This document shows, one piece after another, positions 1 to 8,758 of a stretch of DNA of 15,000 nucleotides. Every line of letters begins with the position of its first letter. Within the stretch, counting starts at the first letter, position 1. Under the pieces are notes generated by a model. It was not told where the DNA came from. It saw only the letters and a program-made list of their open reading frames with translations, and searched no databases. The position numbers and the translations under genes were made by a program. This stretch comes from Trachelipus rathkii (Eukaryota > Arthropoda > Malacostraca > Isopoda > Trachelipodidae): the NCBI GenBank assembly GCA_015478945.1, contig JABUQX010057078.1, positions 1 through 15,000 on the forward strand, in the 5' to 3' direction.

Positions 1-199
1 CCCTTTAGCTATACCTAGTAACCTTCGTTTATATTTGATTGTTTTTATGCTATTCGTCACATGGACGCTTTCTTATGCTATCCATAGTCATCATATGGAT
101 GCTTCCTTATCTTATTCGTTACATTAAAAACTCTTATGCTATCCGTCGAAAAATGCAATAATTTTCATGATAGCTCTTACACACGTCCTTTTATCATTT

Positions 200-1240
200 T
201 GCATAAAATGTTAATGAACTCTAACATAGCATCTTCCTATTTCCCTCTAATATCTTCTAAAGGCACAACTCCATCATACCTTGCCTAAATTCCATTTGCC
301 GATAGATTCGAAGGTATTCATACTTCTCCTTCCTATAACTCATTTATACCTAAAATTGTAATTTATTCTAAAGGTTTAATTTCTGCTCTGAGCAGCTTAA
401 TATTAAGAAAGCTTACGATCGACCAGTATCCCATCTATGGTTCTTGAAACTTGTATTTTGAGCTTGCACTCTGTCTTTCTATTCATCTTTTAAAGCTATT
501 AATATTGACATCCCTCAGGGTTTTGTTCTTTTCAGAAATTTGTCTACTTTCACAAATGCCCTATCAGTTTATCACATATCCATTTCTATGCAGAAGATTT
601 CACCCTTCTTTATCCCTTTTGTTTTATAAGATGTAGCACCCAAACCCAACAACAAAATAACTCACGATAAGAAACTGCCCTTGAAACAACTAGCTTCTGA
701 TCTTTCTCCATTTTATAATTGGGGCATAGAAAACCTGGTTGTTTACTTGTTTTCAACGAATTTTCCTGTCCTTTTTTTTTTTTTTGTGATTTTTCCTGGA
801 AGGATCACGCTATATACTCGTATATTACTAAACAATCTTCAAGGTGATTGGCTGTTTGTACTAAGGCTCCTACAAAACTTTTTCGCACCACACATGCATC
901 CTCTTTATAGGGTTGTCATTCATCTCCGTATGGGGTGATTCCACTCACACAGTTCTCCACTAAACGTAGATTTTAGAGCTTTTACTCGTCAAGTCTTTCG
1001 GCTATACTAATTCTCTAAAATTTTCTTTTGTCCATCCAGTTGTTACGTAAATATACTATCTCCATTACAATGTATACTGACTGCTCTTTTGAATTCTCCA
1101 TTCGCATACCTCCTCCTATGCGGAGGACACATAAACTCAGGAACAAACTCCCTTTACTTATATTCTCCATATCTTTTGACTTTCAAACGTCGTGTATCAA
1201 ATAATGGCGGCCTTTTATTTCGTCATCAATTGATTTTTTC
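200..1240 (+). mobile_element. Jockey-like non-LTR retrotransposon (LINE) relic, reverse transcriptase with internal deletion
   Basis: Broken plus-strand frames read as the reverse transcriptase of a jockey-type LINE. In order I see IPSMVLETC (about 428-456; family pattern GIPPxVLK, fingers region), INIDIPQGFVLF (about 501-533; family VPQGSVLSP), YAED at 587-598 in place of the catalytic YADD, a WGIENLVV stretch near 720-745, VLRLLQNFFAPHMHPLYR near 855-912 (family LxRLRxFFxPxxLxxLYR), VFRL near 993, CSFEFSIRIPPP near 1082-1118, and a C-terminal block near 1145-1200. Stops and frameshifts occur throughout. Only about 20 bp separate the IPSMVL region from PQG. In the second LINE relic of this window (minus strand, about 6070-7560) the equivalent gap is about 440 bp, so most of the palm domain is missing. 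The second aspartate pair is altered to ED. The left edge is uncertain and may lie outside the window. It is inactive. Family assignment rests on remembered motif patterns, not a search. Confidence 0.68.
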
Positions 1241-1287
1241 CTACCCCTAGTGATTTGGTACCTTTCTGACTTATATTCATCAGAGGT

Positions 1288-1334
1288 TTATATATATAAA
1301 TATATATTATATATATATAATTATATATTTATAT

Positions 1335-1370
<36 letters not shown>

Positions 1371-1465
1371 ATATATTATTATTATATATATATAAGTATA
1401 ATTATATATATATATTATATATAATATTATATATTATATATATTATATTATTATATCTATATTGG
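1288..1465. repeat. (TA)n microsatellite with TTA interruptions
   Basis: Nearly pure alternating TA broken by occasional TAA or TTA steps. It lies just downstream of the LINE relic. Open frames across it (runs of Tyr and Ile) are compositional artefacts. Confidence 0.95.
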
Positions 1466-1706
1466 ATCATGTCTGTTATCAGCATCCACTTCCATATACA
1501 TACATTGGCAAACGAATTCGAACATTTTTTTTTTATAAGAATTTTGCCTTATTGTTTATTCCTTACTATAAGTATTATACTTCGTATTAATTATATTAAA
1601 AGTTCTCGTAGAAATAAAAGTAAAAAGTTGAAAAAGAACAATTTATAATAATTATTATTCAGTACATCACAAGAAAATAAATTACAGTATTAAGAAGGTA
1701 GATTAT
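1466..1706. other. AT-rich spacer, nothing recognised
   Basis: About 240 bp of non-repetitive AT-rich sequence between two TA tracts. The frame crossing it starts inside the TA repeat and shows no family motif. I see no gene, RNA or repeat. Confidence 0.5.
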
Positions 1707-1743
1707 AATATATATATTATATTATATATATTATTATTAATAT

Positions 1744-1786
<43 letters not shown>

Positions 1787-1812
1787 TATTATTATATATT
1801 ATATATATATAT
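1707..1812. repeat. (TA)n microsatellite, left flank of fold-back element 1
   Basis: Alternating TA with short TTA interruptions. It ends exactly where the outer palindrome begins (AAGACCTTAGTAAACC at 1814). Confidence 0.9.
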
Positions 1813-1989
1813 AAAGACCTTAGTAAACCATGCTCCTCAAAATAATTTAGTATTGAAAGGTTGTAATAATTTTTAATAGCAAATTAAAATTAAAATTCGA
1901 TTTGCTATAAAAAGAACTTTACTTTTTTTTTATTTTTGGAGCTTCAAATTGATTTATTTTCCAATTCATTTCATTTAATTTCTTTAGTT

Positions 1990-2108
1990 TAATATATATA
2001 TATTATATCTAATGTATATATATATTATAAATTATTTTATATATATTATATATATATATATAGTATATATATATATATATATATAATAATAAATATATAT
2101 ATATAGTA

Positions 2109-2139
<31 letters not shown>

Positions 2140-2153
2140 TAATATATATATAT

Positions 2154-2187
<34 letters not shown>

Positions 2188-2210
2188 TATATATTTTTAT
2201 ATATATATAG
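1990..2210. repeat. (TA)n microsatellite inside fold-back element 1 (left)
   Basis: About 220 bp of alternating TA with TAA, TAG and TTA interruptions, between the outer left arm and the inner palindrome. Its counterpart on the right is only about 125 bp, so the two tracts have drifted in length. Confidence 0.93.
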
Positions 2211-3113
2211 ATGGTAGAATTTTTTTATGCTCACAGTATGTAGCTAGAGAGGCAGGTCCTACAGTAAAACAATTATATATTTGGAATTCAGCCGAAAATT
2301 CTAAGGATGGATTTAATTTTTTTTTTTTTTTTTTTGAAGTAATTTTTTTTTTTTTTTAACTAAGGAATACCCTAGGGTAAACGCAAAGATGGCAGGAGTC
2401 GGGGTCTCTCGGCCTCCGGTGGACGACGGGTCCGACCATCCCCTCCGGGGATGGTCTCCGGAACCGTCTTTTGGTCTTTGGGTGTCGCGGGGGTTCCTCC
2501 GACATCCCTCCGGGTATGAACATTCCGCCCCTCTGTCCGTCGGCTCGAGCCTCTAAAAAAAACTTAAAATTTTCCAAAAAAACATTATTTAACAAATTTA
2601 GGGGGCTCGAGCGACGGGGGACAGAAAGGGGGGACGTTTCATACCCGGAGGGGATGGGTCGTGGGTTGAACACCCCACCTTGTCCCGGTCGGTCGAGTCG
2701 CCCTAACAATTGGTGAAATAATTTTTGTTTTGTTTTTGGAAAAATTTAATTTTTTTTAGGGGGTCGAGCCGACGGGGGACAGCAGGGGGGGATGTTTCAT
2801 ACCCGGAGGGGATGGTCGGAGGAGCCCCGCGACACCCAAAGACAAAGAGCGGGGGTTCCGGAGACCATCCCGGAGGGGGGGATTAGTCCCGTCGTCCACC
2901 GGGAGGCCGAGAGACCCCGACTCCTTGCCATCTTTGTGGGTCTACCCTAGGGTATTCTTTAGTTAAAAAAAAAAAAAATTATTAAAAAAAAAAAAAAAAA
3001 AAAGTTAAATCCCATCCTTAGAATTTCCGGCGATCCAAATATATAATTTGTTTACTGTAGGACCTGCCGTTCTCTAGCTACATACTGTTAGCATTAAAAA
3101 AATCTGACCATCT
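2211..3113. mobile_element. Fold-back element 1, inner palindrome with GC-rich core
   Basis: A roughly 900-bp inverted repeat centred near 2655-2662. Outer arms: GATGGTAGAATTTTTTTATG at 2211 pairs with the block ending CTGACCATC at 3113, and the segment 2230-2310 (ACAGTATGTAGCTAGAGA, AGGTCCTACAGTAAA) pairs with 3010-3090. Poly-T (2319-2357) faces poly-A (2966-3003). The self-complementary 12-mer TACCCTAGGGTA occurs on both sides, at 2368-2379 and 2943-2954. The GC-rich arms 2384-2590 and 2720-2935 then pair, for example GGTCTCTCGGCCTCCGGTGG with CCACCGGGAGGCCGAGAGAC. The loop 2591-2719 carries a third copy of the block with CTCGAGCGACGGGGGACAG (2609-2627) and folds on itself against 2681-2708. 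Open frames here (2356-2709 minus, 2471-2716 plus) mirror each other because of the palindrome and resemble no protein I know. Confidence 0.85.
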
Positions 3114-3114
3114 A

Positions 3115-3116
3115 TA

Positions 3117-3147
<31 letters not shown>

Positions 3148-3163
3148 ATATTAATTATATATA

Positions 3164-3202
<39 letters not shown>

Positions 3203-3239
3203 TTATATATATTATATATATATATATTAATATATATAA
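3115..3239. repeat. (TA)n microsatellite inside fold-back element 1 (right)
   Basis: Alternating TA with TTA and TAA interruptions, between the inner palindrome and the outer right arm. Confidence 0.92.
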
Positions 3240-3403
3240 AAAATTAAATAATGCTCTAAAAAATAAATTTGAAGCTCCAAAAATAAAAAAAAGGTAAGTT
3301 CTTTTTTATAGCAAATCGAATTTTTAATTTTTAATTTTTTGCTATAAAAATTTTACCAACTTTCCAATCAAATTATTTTGAGGAGCTGGTTTACTTAAGG
3401 TCC

Positions 3404-3548
3404 TATATATATAAATATATATATTATATATAATCATAATATATTATATATATATATCTATATATATTATATATATATATATATACTATTATATATATAT
3501 ATATATTATATATATATATATATATTATATCTATATATTTATATATAT
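3404..3548. repeat. (TA)n microsatellite between fold-back elements 1 and 2
   Basis: Alternating TA with TTA, ATC and TAAA interruptions. It is the shared boundary of two fold-back elements. Confidence 0.93.
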
Positions 3549-3559
3549 AGCATAGTTAT

Positions 3560-4135
3560 GAATATCTCGAAAAGTATGACACTTACAGAAAAACCAATTA
3601 CATATTTGGAATCAGAGTATAAGGCTTATTACAGACTGTAAAAAAAATCTCGGATAGTACACTTACGAAATAACAATTAACTATTTGGGAACCAGCGTAT
3701 AAAGCCTTATTATATCGTAAAGTCGTTTTATGATTTAAAACTAACGATATCCCTATAAGTAGACCGCATAGATTATCGGAGTCGGGGTCTTCTTCGGCGC
3801 CCCCCCCTCTCTAGGATGGACGACGGGGAGGACTTCGTCCCCTCTGTCCCCATCGGCCCCCCCCTTTTTCTTTCGGGGGAGCCCCCTAATGGAAATATGG
3901 TTCCTTGAACTTCAATTTTTAGTGGGCTCCAGGGTGTTTTTGTTAGTTTTAAATCATAACGACTTTACATATAATAAGCTTATACGCTGATTCAAAATAT
4001 GTAGATTTGGTTTTTCTGTAAGTGTCCTACTTTTCAGATTTTTTTTTTTACATTCTGGTTATATAAGCTTTATCCGCTGATTCCAAACATGTAATTGGTC
4101 TTGTCCTGTAAGTGTATTCTTTTTCGAGTATTTGG
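3560..4135. mobile_element. Fold-back element 2, duplicated-unit arms and GC-rich core
   Basis: The left arm at about 3565-3750 is the reverse complement of about 3945-4130: CTCGAAAAGTATGACACTTA pairs with the block ending TTTTTCGAG at 4128, and GTTTTATGATTTAAAACTAA pairs with TTAGTTTTAAATCATAAC. Each arm contains two degenerate tandem copies of a roughly 80-bp unit keyed by CACTTACAGAAAAACCAATT followed by ACATATTTGGAATCAG, at 3580-3615 and 3660-3695. Inverted copies lie at 3987-4024 and 4077-4114. The unpaired core (about 3755-3945) is GC-rich, with C and G homopolymers, and shares blocks with fold-back element 1: GGAGTCGGGGTCT (3778-3790), GGATGGACGACGGGG (3814-3828) and CCCCTCTGTCC (3839-3849). 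There is no coding capacity. TA tracts bound it on both sides. It is probably a second member of the same unnamed family. Confidence 0.8.
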
Positions 4136-4157
4136 TAAGCAGCCTAGTGGACTGCCA

Positions 4158-4163
4158 TATATA

Positions 4164-4213
<50 letters not shown>

Positions 4214-4261
4214 TATATATAATATTATATATATATTATTATATATATATATAATATATAT

Positions 4262-4320
<59 letters not shown>
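4158..4320. repeat. (TA)n microsatellite, right flank of fold-back element 2
   Basis: Alternating TA with TTA and TAA interruptions. The minus-strand frame across it (Tyr/Ile runs) is an artefact. Confidence 0.93.
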
Positions 4321-4321
<1 letters not shown>

Positions 4322-4938
4322 CACATATAGTTTTTATAGTCTATTGTTAACTTTCCTACATGGGTAAACATTACATTTCCATACGTGTGCTCTTTTTTCT
4401 CGAAATGCAATTTCCATTTCATGAGCATTTGTTACATAATTTAGTTTTTGGAATACAGTAATAATATATTTTTAGAAAAATTTAATTTCTCACGTTATTT
4501 TGAAAGCCATTACGATTTAGTTTTGTTTTCATTTCCATTGTTTCAGAACTTGTTAACTGTAAAAACAAAAAATTCACAATTTTGTCGCTAATTGACAAAA
4601 GTGAGCTTCACATCTATCCATCAGTTCAAAAATGTTAAAAACATATCCTAATTATTTAATTTAATATTAATTTAAATCTTAACTGGACAAAACTTATAAT
4701 TAGTAATTTAACCTCACTAAACTGCATGTTTATTAATTTTTTCATTTCCATTAATTTAATCTTATAATAGTAATTTATTTCACTTCCATTATTTACAATA
4801 ACTAGCTAACTAACTTATTAGAAAAAAGTTCAATCTCTTTTAACACTATGAGGGGTTGCTGTTAATTGTGTTCGGTTTAGTTGATTTAAAATAAATGCGG
4901 GCTTTAGCTTACTGGATGCTGATATCACAGAGCCTATA
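4321..4938. other. AT-rich intergenic DNA, nothing recognised
   Basis: About 620 bp without an open frame of note, an inverted repeat or any family motif that I can identify. The words CATTTCCAT and TTAATTTAA recur in loose spacing, but not as a clean tandem repeat. Confidence 0.5.
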
Positions 4939-4942
4939 TGGT

Positions 4943-5146
4943 ATATTATATATATATATATATAATATATATATAATATATATTATATATATATATATTA
5001 TATATAATATATATATATATATATTTTATATTATTATATATATATATATATATTATTTAATATAATATATATAATATATATATAACATATATAATATATA
5101 GTATATATATATATTATATATAATTATATATATATATATATATAAT

Positions 5147-5183
<37 letters not shown>

Positions 5184-5192
5184 ATATAAAAA
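4943..5192. repeat. (TA)n microsatellite with TTA/TAA interruptions
   Basis: About 250 bp of imperfect TA, ending in a 13-base A run (about 5188-5200). It is the left flank of the GC-rich tandem duplication. Confidence 0.93.
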
Positions 5193-5217
5193 AAAAAAAT
5201 ACATTTTTTCGTGTTTT

Positions 5218-5650
5218 ATCCCTAATGCAGGGGGTAACACGCGGGTTGAAACACAGGAAGATCGAACTTTAAGGCCGCTATCCCAAACCAGCGCCACCAA
5301 TGGTGTTCGCAGTCGAGTTCTAATTCTTGCCCCCAGGTAATAAACTCCAACTGCTACGCGGAGGACTTAACAGCCTCCTCTCCGTATGGAGGCGGTTTCT
5401 CAACTCGCTGTGCACGAGGCGCTCTTCTAAAAACTACCTTTTAACTGCTTTAATCCCTATGCGGGGGGTAAAACACGGGGGGAATCACAGAAATGATACT
5501 TTAAGGCGGCTATCCAACCAGCGCACCAACGTGTTCGCAGTCGAGTTAATTCTTGCCCCCGGGTAGATAAAACTCCAACTTTTATGCGGAGGTTGGGGGC
5601 CGCGGCCCGTGAGTGGCGGAGACTCAACTCCTTGCGCCACGAGGCCGTCC

Positions 5651-5652
<2 letters not shown>
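5218..5652. repeat. GC-rich tandem duplication, two diverged copies of a ~230-bp unit
   Basis: Copy 1 (5218-5452) and copy 2 (5453-5652) align in the same orientation. ATCCCTAATGCAGGGGGTAA pairs with ATCCCTATGCGGGGGGTAAA (offset 235). GTGTTCGCAGTCGAGTT is identical at 5303-5319 and 5531-5547 (offset 228). AAACTCCAACT and TGCGGAGG then follow, and both copies end in a CTCAACTC...GCGCCACGAGG-like block. Copies are near 80% identical with small indels, and copy 2 is shorter. Composition is far more GC-rich than the TA tracts on both sides. Read on the minus strand, copy 2 ends with GTGGCGCAAGGAG (5628-5640), which resembles a pol III A box, and copy 1 contains AGTTCGAT. The A-to-B spacing is wrong for a plain tRNA, so a SINE origin is only a guess. 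The small frames here are not convincing genes. Confidence 0.72.
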
Positions 5653-5653
<1 letters not shown>

Positions 5654-5692
<39 letters not shown>

Positions 5693-5722
5693 ATATTAAT
5701 ATATATATATATATATATATAT
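5654..5722. repeat. (TA)n microsatellite
   Basis: Alternating TA with two TTA interruptions, between the GC-rich duplication and the 3' end of the SINE-like element. Confidence 0.93.
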
Positions 5723-6061
5723 CTTCTGGTGGGTAAGGGTCAAAGGCCAAATATGGGGTAAAATCAGAGGTCAGGTCAAAATAAAATAAAATGCCGACAT
5801 TATTCGATACACGGTTCTTAAAAGTGTGCAAGTAAAAGGAAATTGTAAAATATAAGAAAGAAGAGTGCTTCAGTTTTTACCATTGGAGTACATATATCTT
5901 TGAATGAGCATAGTTGTCAAGCCTGGCGTCCAAAACCTGGTTAGGTTTGATGAATGAGTCAAAGGAGATTTTACTCTCCATCAGCTGGATTCGAACACTG
6001 GACTCCGCGTCGCTGAGTTAACAGTAACCGGGCGCTCTATCCACTAGGTCATCCACGTTCC
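5723..6061 (-). mobile_element. tRNA-derived SINE-like element
   Basis: On the minus strand the 5' end reads as a tRNA-like head. It has an A box TGACCTAGTGG (6041-6051), a D-arm-like GATAGAGCG, and a B box TGTTCGAATCC (5987-5997). The boxes are about 43 bp apart, as in real tRNAs. The flanking segments do not form a paired acceptor stem or a proper T-stem, so this is not a functional tRNA; internal pol III promoter boxes in a degenerate tRNA shell are the hallmark of SINE heads. The body of about 250 bp runs down to a TA tract, which may serve as its 3' tail. The exact 3' limit and full-length identity to any named SINE are unknown. Its head directly abuts a LINE relic. Confidence 0.66.
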
Positions 6062-6069
6062 CAAAAAAA

Positions 6070-7560
6070 AAGAACGTTTCAAGTCTAGCTTACAAAGCTA
6101 GTCATTCTCAAAGGAAGTCTGCATCTAGATAGTTCAGAAGAGACCGTTGTGAGAGCGAATTTATAACATTAAAAGGAGAGTAAAGAAATCGTTCGACTAA
6201 AAGAAAGGGATTGTAGAGAGTTGGTGAAAGCAGACTACAACCCTGTAAAGATGAAGCAGCTGGTGCGTTGTGAAGGAATTCTTATGGCGCCTTAGAACAC
6301 AATCTTTTACAAATTTGTTTACTGAAAGTTATAGCGTGATCCTTAAGGAAAAAAAATACGATAAAAAAAACTAGTATTTAAGACAGACGAATGTTTGATT
6401 TGTGAGTTTTCGAAGAATATCTTGAAATTGATGAAAGATTGAAAGATTATGTCGAGTAAAAAGATAAATGAAATGAATTTTTGAGCCATTGAAAACAACT
6501 ATGTTTTCTAATAGAAATATGAGAAAAACCAAATGTCAGTTGCTCCTAAGCCACCCTCCTATCATCTGATATATCCTGTATTGAGGAGCGTCTTTCAAAA
6601 TGAGAGGAATAATGAAGGGTGAATTCGTCTGCATAAGTTTGGATTTATGATAAATATGATTAATATAGTATAAAATAGTATAAAAAGGGGTTTGAGATAA
6701 GAAAGATTCCTAAGAAACATAAAACACTACTCTTAATAGACTTAAAGATTAAATGGTGACCGTCTATAACGACTGTTATATAATGGCCGGAAATGAAATT
6801 GAATAGAATGCTACAGAGAGAGGGGTAGATGCCGAAAGAGGGAAGGTTAGAAACGAAAGCTTTATACCTGGATTAATCGAGAATTTTCGATAAGTCTAGC
6901 GCTAAAATTAAAAGACCGAAATGACGATGAGCAGAGAGTTTTGCGTCAGAGAGATCAGAGAGGGGATAGAAGATTAACAGAAAATATTTCCTTTCTAAAA
7001 TTAGAAAATTTGAAATTGCTTCCAAATATTTTTATTACAGATAAATTATAAAACTTTGGGAATTATAATGGTAAAACATTGGGACGACAGTTAATGGGTT
7101 GAGAGATTTTTCCTCTTTTTGGCAAAGTTGAATAAGTCACGTTTCCATCAAGAAAAGAAGATCGAAGTTGAAAAACAGATTCGAAATAATTTACTAAGGC
7201 AGGATGCACATTTGGAAGCTTATTCTTTGAGAACCAGAAGATCAATTCTGTCAAAATCATAAGTTTTCTAGGTATTAAACTAGAGAGGACAGAAATCCCA
7301 TCCATAGAAGAATCCGCCGTGGTAGGCCAAAATGTGTAGAGGGGGTGAAGAAGGAGGAATTACTCCAGAACCATCTAAAATGAAATCAGAAAAAAGGTTT
7401 CGAGCGAAGAGTTCAGCTTCATCAAAAACTAAGTCAGCAGTGGTACTCCATCGGGTATAAAATAAAAAAGGGAAAAACAAAGAAGGAAAGTTAGTTTTCT
7501 TTTTGCAAAAATCCAGAAAAAATGGGGTTAATAGAAAACAAAGAATTTGCTATATGTACG
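6070..7560 (-). mobile_element. Jockey-like LINE relic 2, reverse transcriptase, frameshifted
   Basis: Read on the minus strand from high to low coordinates, motifs appear in the order expected of a jockey-like reverse transcriptase. These are FDEAELFARNLFSDF (about 7390-7435; family KAELFAxxFxxNS), KTYDFDRIDLLVLKE (7223-7267; family KAxGPDGIPxxVLK), a PALVNYFESVFQL stretch in the next frame, LPKRGKISQPINCRP (about 7068-7125; family IPKKGDxxxPxNYRP), LALDLSK (6885-6905), VIDGHH (about 6760-6777), YADEF at 6621-6635 (catalytic YADD changed to YADE), ENIVVFNGSK (about 6480-6510; family ENLVxFNxSK), FTRHNLS and HQLLHLYRVVV (about 6223-6262). Motifs sit in three frames, so many indels have accumulated; the region from 7063 to 7480 keeps short open stretches. 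It is inactive. The related relic at 200-1240 is in the opposite orientation. It may continue upstream behind the palindrome at 7709. Confidence 0.72.
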
Positions 7561-7700
7561 GAGAACAAAATTTTTAGTCATGACATAAGGGATAACCTTT
7601 GCACTATTTCATGATGAAAAAAGCATCATAAGTTTCTGAGTGAATGAAGACTTCTTTATTTGATGTAATGAATAAAACAAGAAGCAGTTTTTTTTCCTTT

Positions 7701-7708
7701 TTAAAATA
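7701..7708. repeat. Left target-site duplication TTAAAATA
   Basis: This 8-bp word directly precedes the left end of the 1.05-kb palindrome and is repeated exactly at 8759-8766, directly after its right end. Eight bases is the duplication length of hAT and P-type transposases. Confidence 0.7.
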
Positions 7709-8758
7709 GGGCCTGTTTCAATCTTTGGCTGGGGCCGATCCCCGTTTTCAGCCCCACCTAAAAATGGACATAAAATTCGGAATTTTCAGCCGATTTTGAC
7801 TATATAAACACCAAAATGTAGCTTTTTTTGCCCTTTAAAACGTTGTTTTTCGGTGTTTTTCTGTGACTGTGGTCATTCTTCCAGAATTTTAAATTTTCTA
7901 ATCCATTGGTTTCTTTGTTGACTATTTTCATATCAATTTTCAGATTTTTTTTGCGAAATGACTTCAACTTGAATATACATAGATGTGGTCTATTACCTAT
8001 ACAATATTACGTATTACAGTTTTTGAATTTTTTAGTTTTGTGCTCAGCGTTGTCCAATTTCTAACCCATTTTTTTTTTTAATTTGGAAAGTGAAAAAATT
8101 AACATATTTTTTTTTTTCTACTCATTGCGATATAATCATCAATTTTAGGGTTTCAAATGCAGAATACATTCATCTTTTTTGCTTAGATAATTTTTTTGTA
8201 TATCAATTGAAAATTTTTTAAAAAATTTTACAAAACATTTTTTTTTTGAAAATTGTTCAGCAAAAACAAATTCAACCGTGTTTGCATATCAAAGAAATCA
8301 TTAAGTAAAAAGAGATGCATCTTGCCCATCCTATAAAGGCCCTGCAAATTTGATGTTGATCGGATGAGTAAAAAAAAATGTCAATTTTTACTTTTTAAAA
8401 TTAAAAAAAAAATGGGTTTGGAATGGACACGCTGAGCGCAAACTAAAAAATTCCGAAAATGTAATAACGTAATTTATTGTAGGTAATGGACCTCTCTATG
8501 CATATTTCAAGTTTGAAGTCATTTCGCAAAAAAAATCTGCAAGTTGATATGAAAATAGTCAAAACTGGCATTTTGAAAAATTGAAAATTCTGAAAGAATG
8601 ACTACAGTCACAGAAAACACCGGAAAACAACGTTTTAGAGGGCATAAAAGCTACATTTTGGTGTTTTATATAGTCAAAATCGTCTGAAATCCGAATTTTA
8701 TGTCCTTTTTAGGGGGGGCGTAAAATTAGGCTACGCCCCAAAATATTGGATCATCCCC
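7709..8758. mobile_element. Fold-back element 3, 1.05-kb palindromic non-autonomous DNA transposon
   Basis: Almost the whole element is an inverted repeat centred near 8220-8240. Paired blocks include GGGCCTGTTTCAATCTTTGG (7709) with CCAATATTTTGGGG-type sequence at the right end, GACATAAAATTCGG (7769-7782) with CCGAATTTTATGTC (8690-8703), CACCAAAATGTAGCTTTTTT with GCTACATTTTGGTG, AACGTTGTTTTTCGG with CCGGAAAACAACGTT, TTTTTTTGCGAAATGACTTC with GAAGTCATTTCGCAAAAAAA, and GTGCTCAGCGTTGTCC with GGACACGCTGAGCGC. The middle has the self-complementary run AAAATTTTTTAAAAAATTTT (8210-8229). Arm identity looks near 80-85%, so it is old. An 8-bp direct repeat flanks it. There are no ORFs, so it would depend on a transposase elsewhere. 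It shares no obvious blocks with fold-back elements 1 and 2. The superfamily is uncertain; hAT is possible from the duplication length. Confidence 0.83.

Larger units (their letters stand above)
1813..3405. mobile_element. Fold-back element 1, outer palindrome with nested insertion
   Basis: The left arm at about 1813-1985 is the reverse complement of about 3240-3405. Matching blocks are AAGACCTTAGTAAACC with GGTTTACTTAAGGTCC at the outer ends, GCTCCTCAAAATAATTT with AAATTATTTTGAGGAGC, ATAGCAAATTAAAATT and GATTTGCTATAAAAAGAAC with their complements, and TTTTTGGAGCTTCAAATT with AATTTGAAGCTCCAAAAA. Each arm is about 165 bp, with scattered substitutions. Inside come TA tracts and then a second, unrelated palindrome at 2211-3113, as if that element had inserted into a TA-filled loop. 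Both outer ends abut (TA)n, which hides any target-site duplication. There is no coding capacity. The long near-perfect arms and lack of ORFs fit a fold-back or MITE-type DNA element. The superfamily is unknown. Confidence 0.82.

Noticed and set aside
1250..1648. 132-codon Tyr/Ile-rich frame
   Set aside because: Mostly a translation of the TA tract; the non-repeat tail has no motif. The same applies to the frames at 4225-4428, 8939-9169 and 12125-12361.
2356..2716. Overlapping open frames on both strands in the GC-rich core (117 and 81 codons), Pro/Arg/Gly-rich
   Set aside because: They arise because the region is a palindrome with few stop codons in GC-rich sequence. The two frames mirror each other, match no domain I know, and are interrupted in the duplicate block at 2752-2815.
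1290..4320. CRISPR or other regular repeat-spacer array
   Set aside because: The repeated units are TA microsatellites and inverted repeats, with no constant-length direct repeats and unique spacers; the genome is eukaryotic.
5457..5831. 124-codon minus-strand frame
   Set aside because: It crosses the SINE tail, a TA tract and the GC-rich duplication; it is a chance frame across three unrelated repeats.
5970..6060. Functional tRNA gene on the minus strand
   Set aside because: A and B boxes are present, but acceptor and T-stem pairing fail and an extra body follows, so a SINE head is the better call.
7063..7480. Host protein-coding exons on the minus strand
   Set aside because: The reading contains KAELF-, GPDGIP- and PKKG-like reverse transcriptase motifs in shifted frames, so it is LINE debris.
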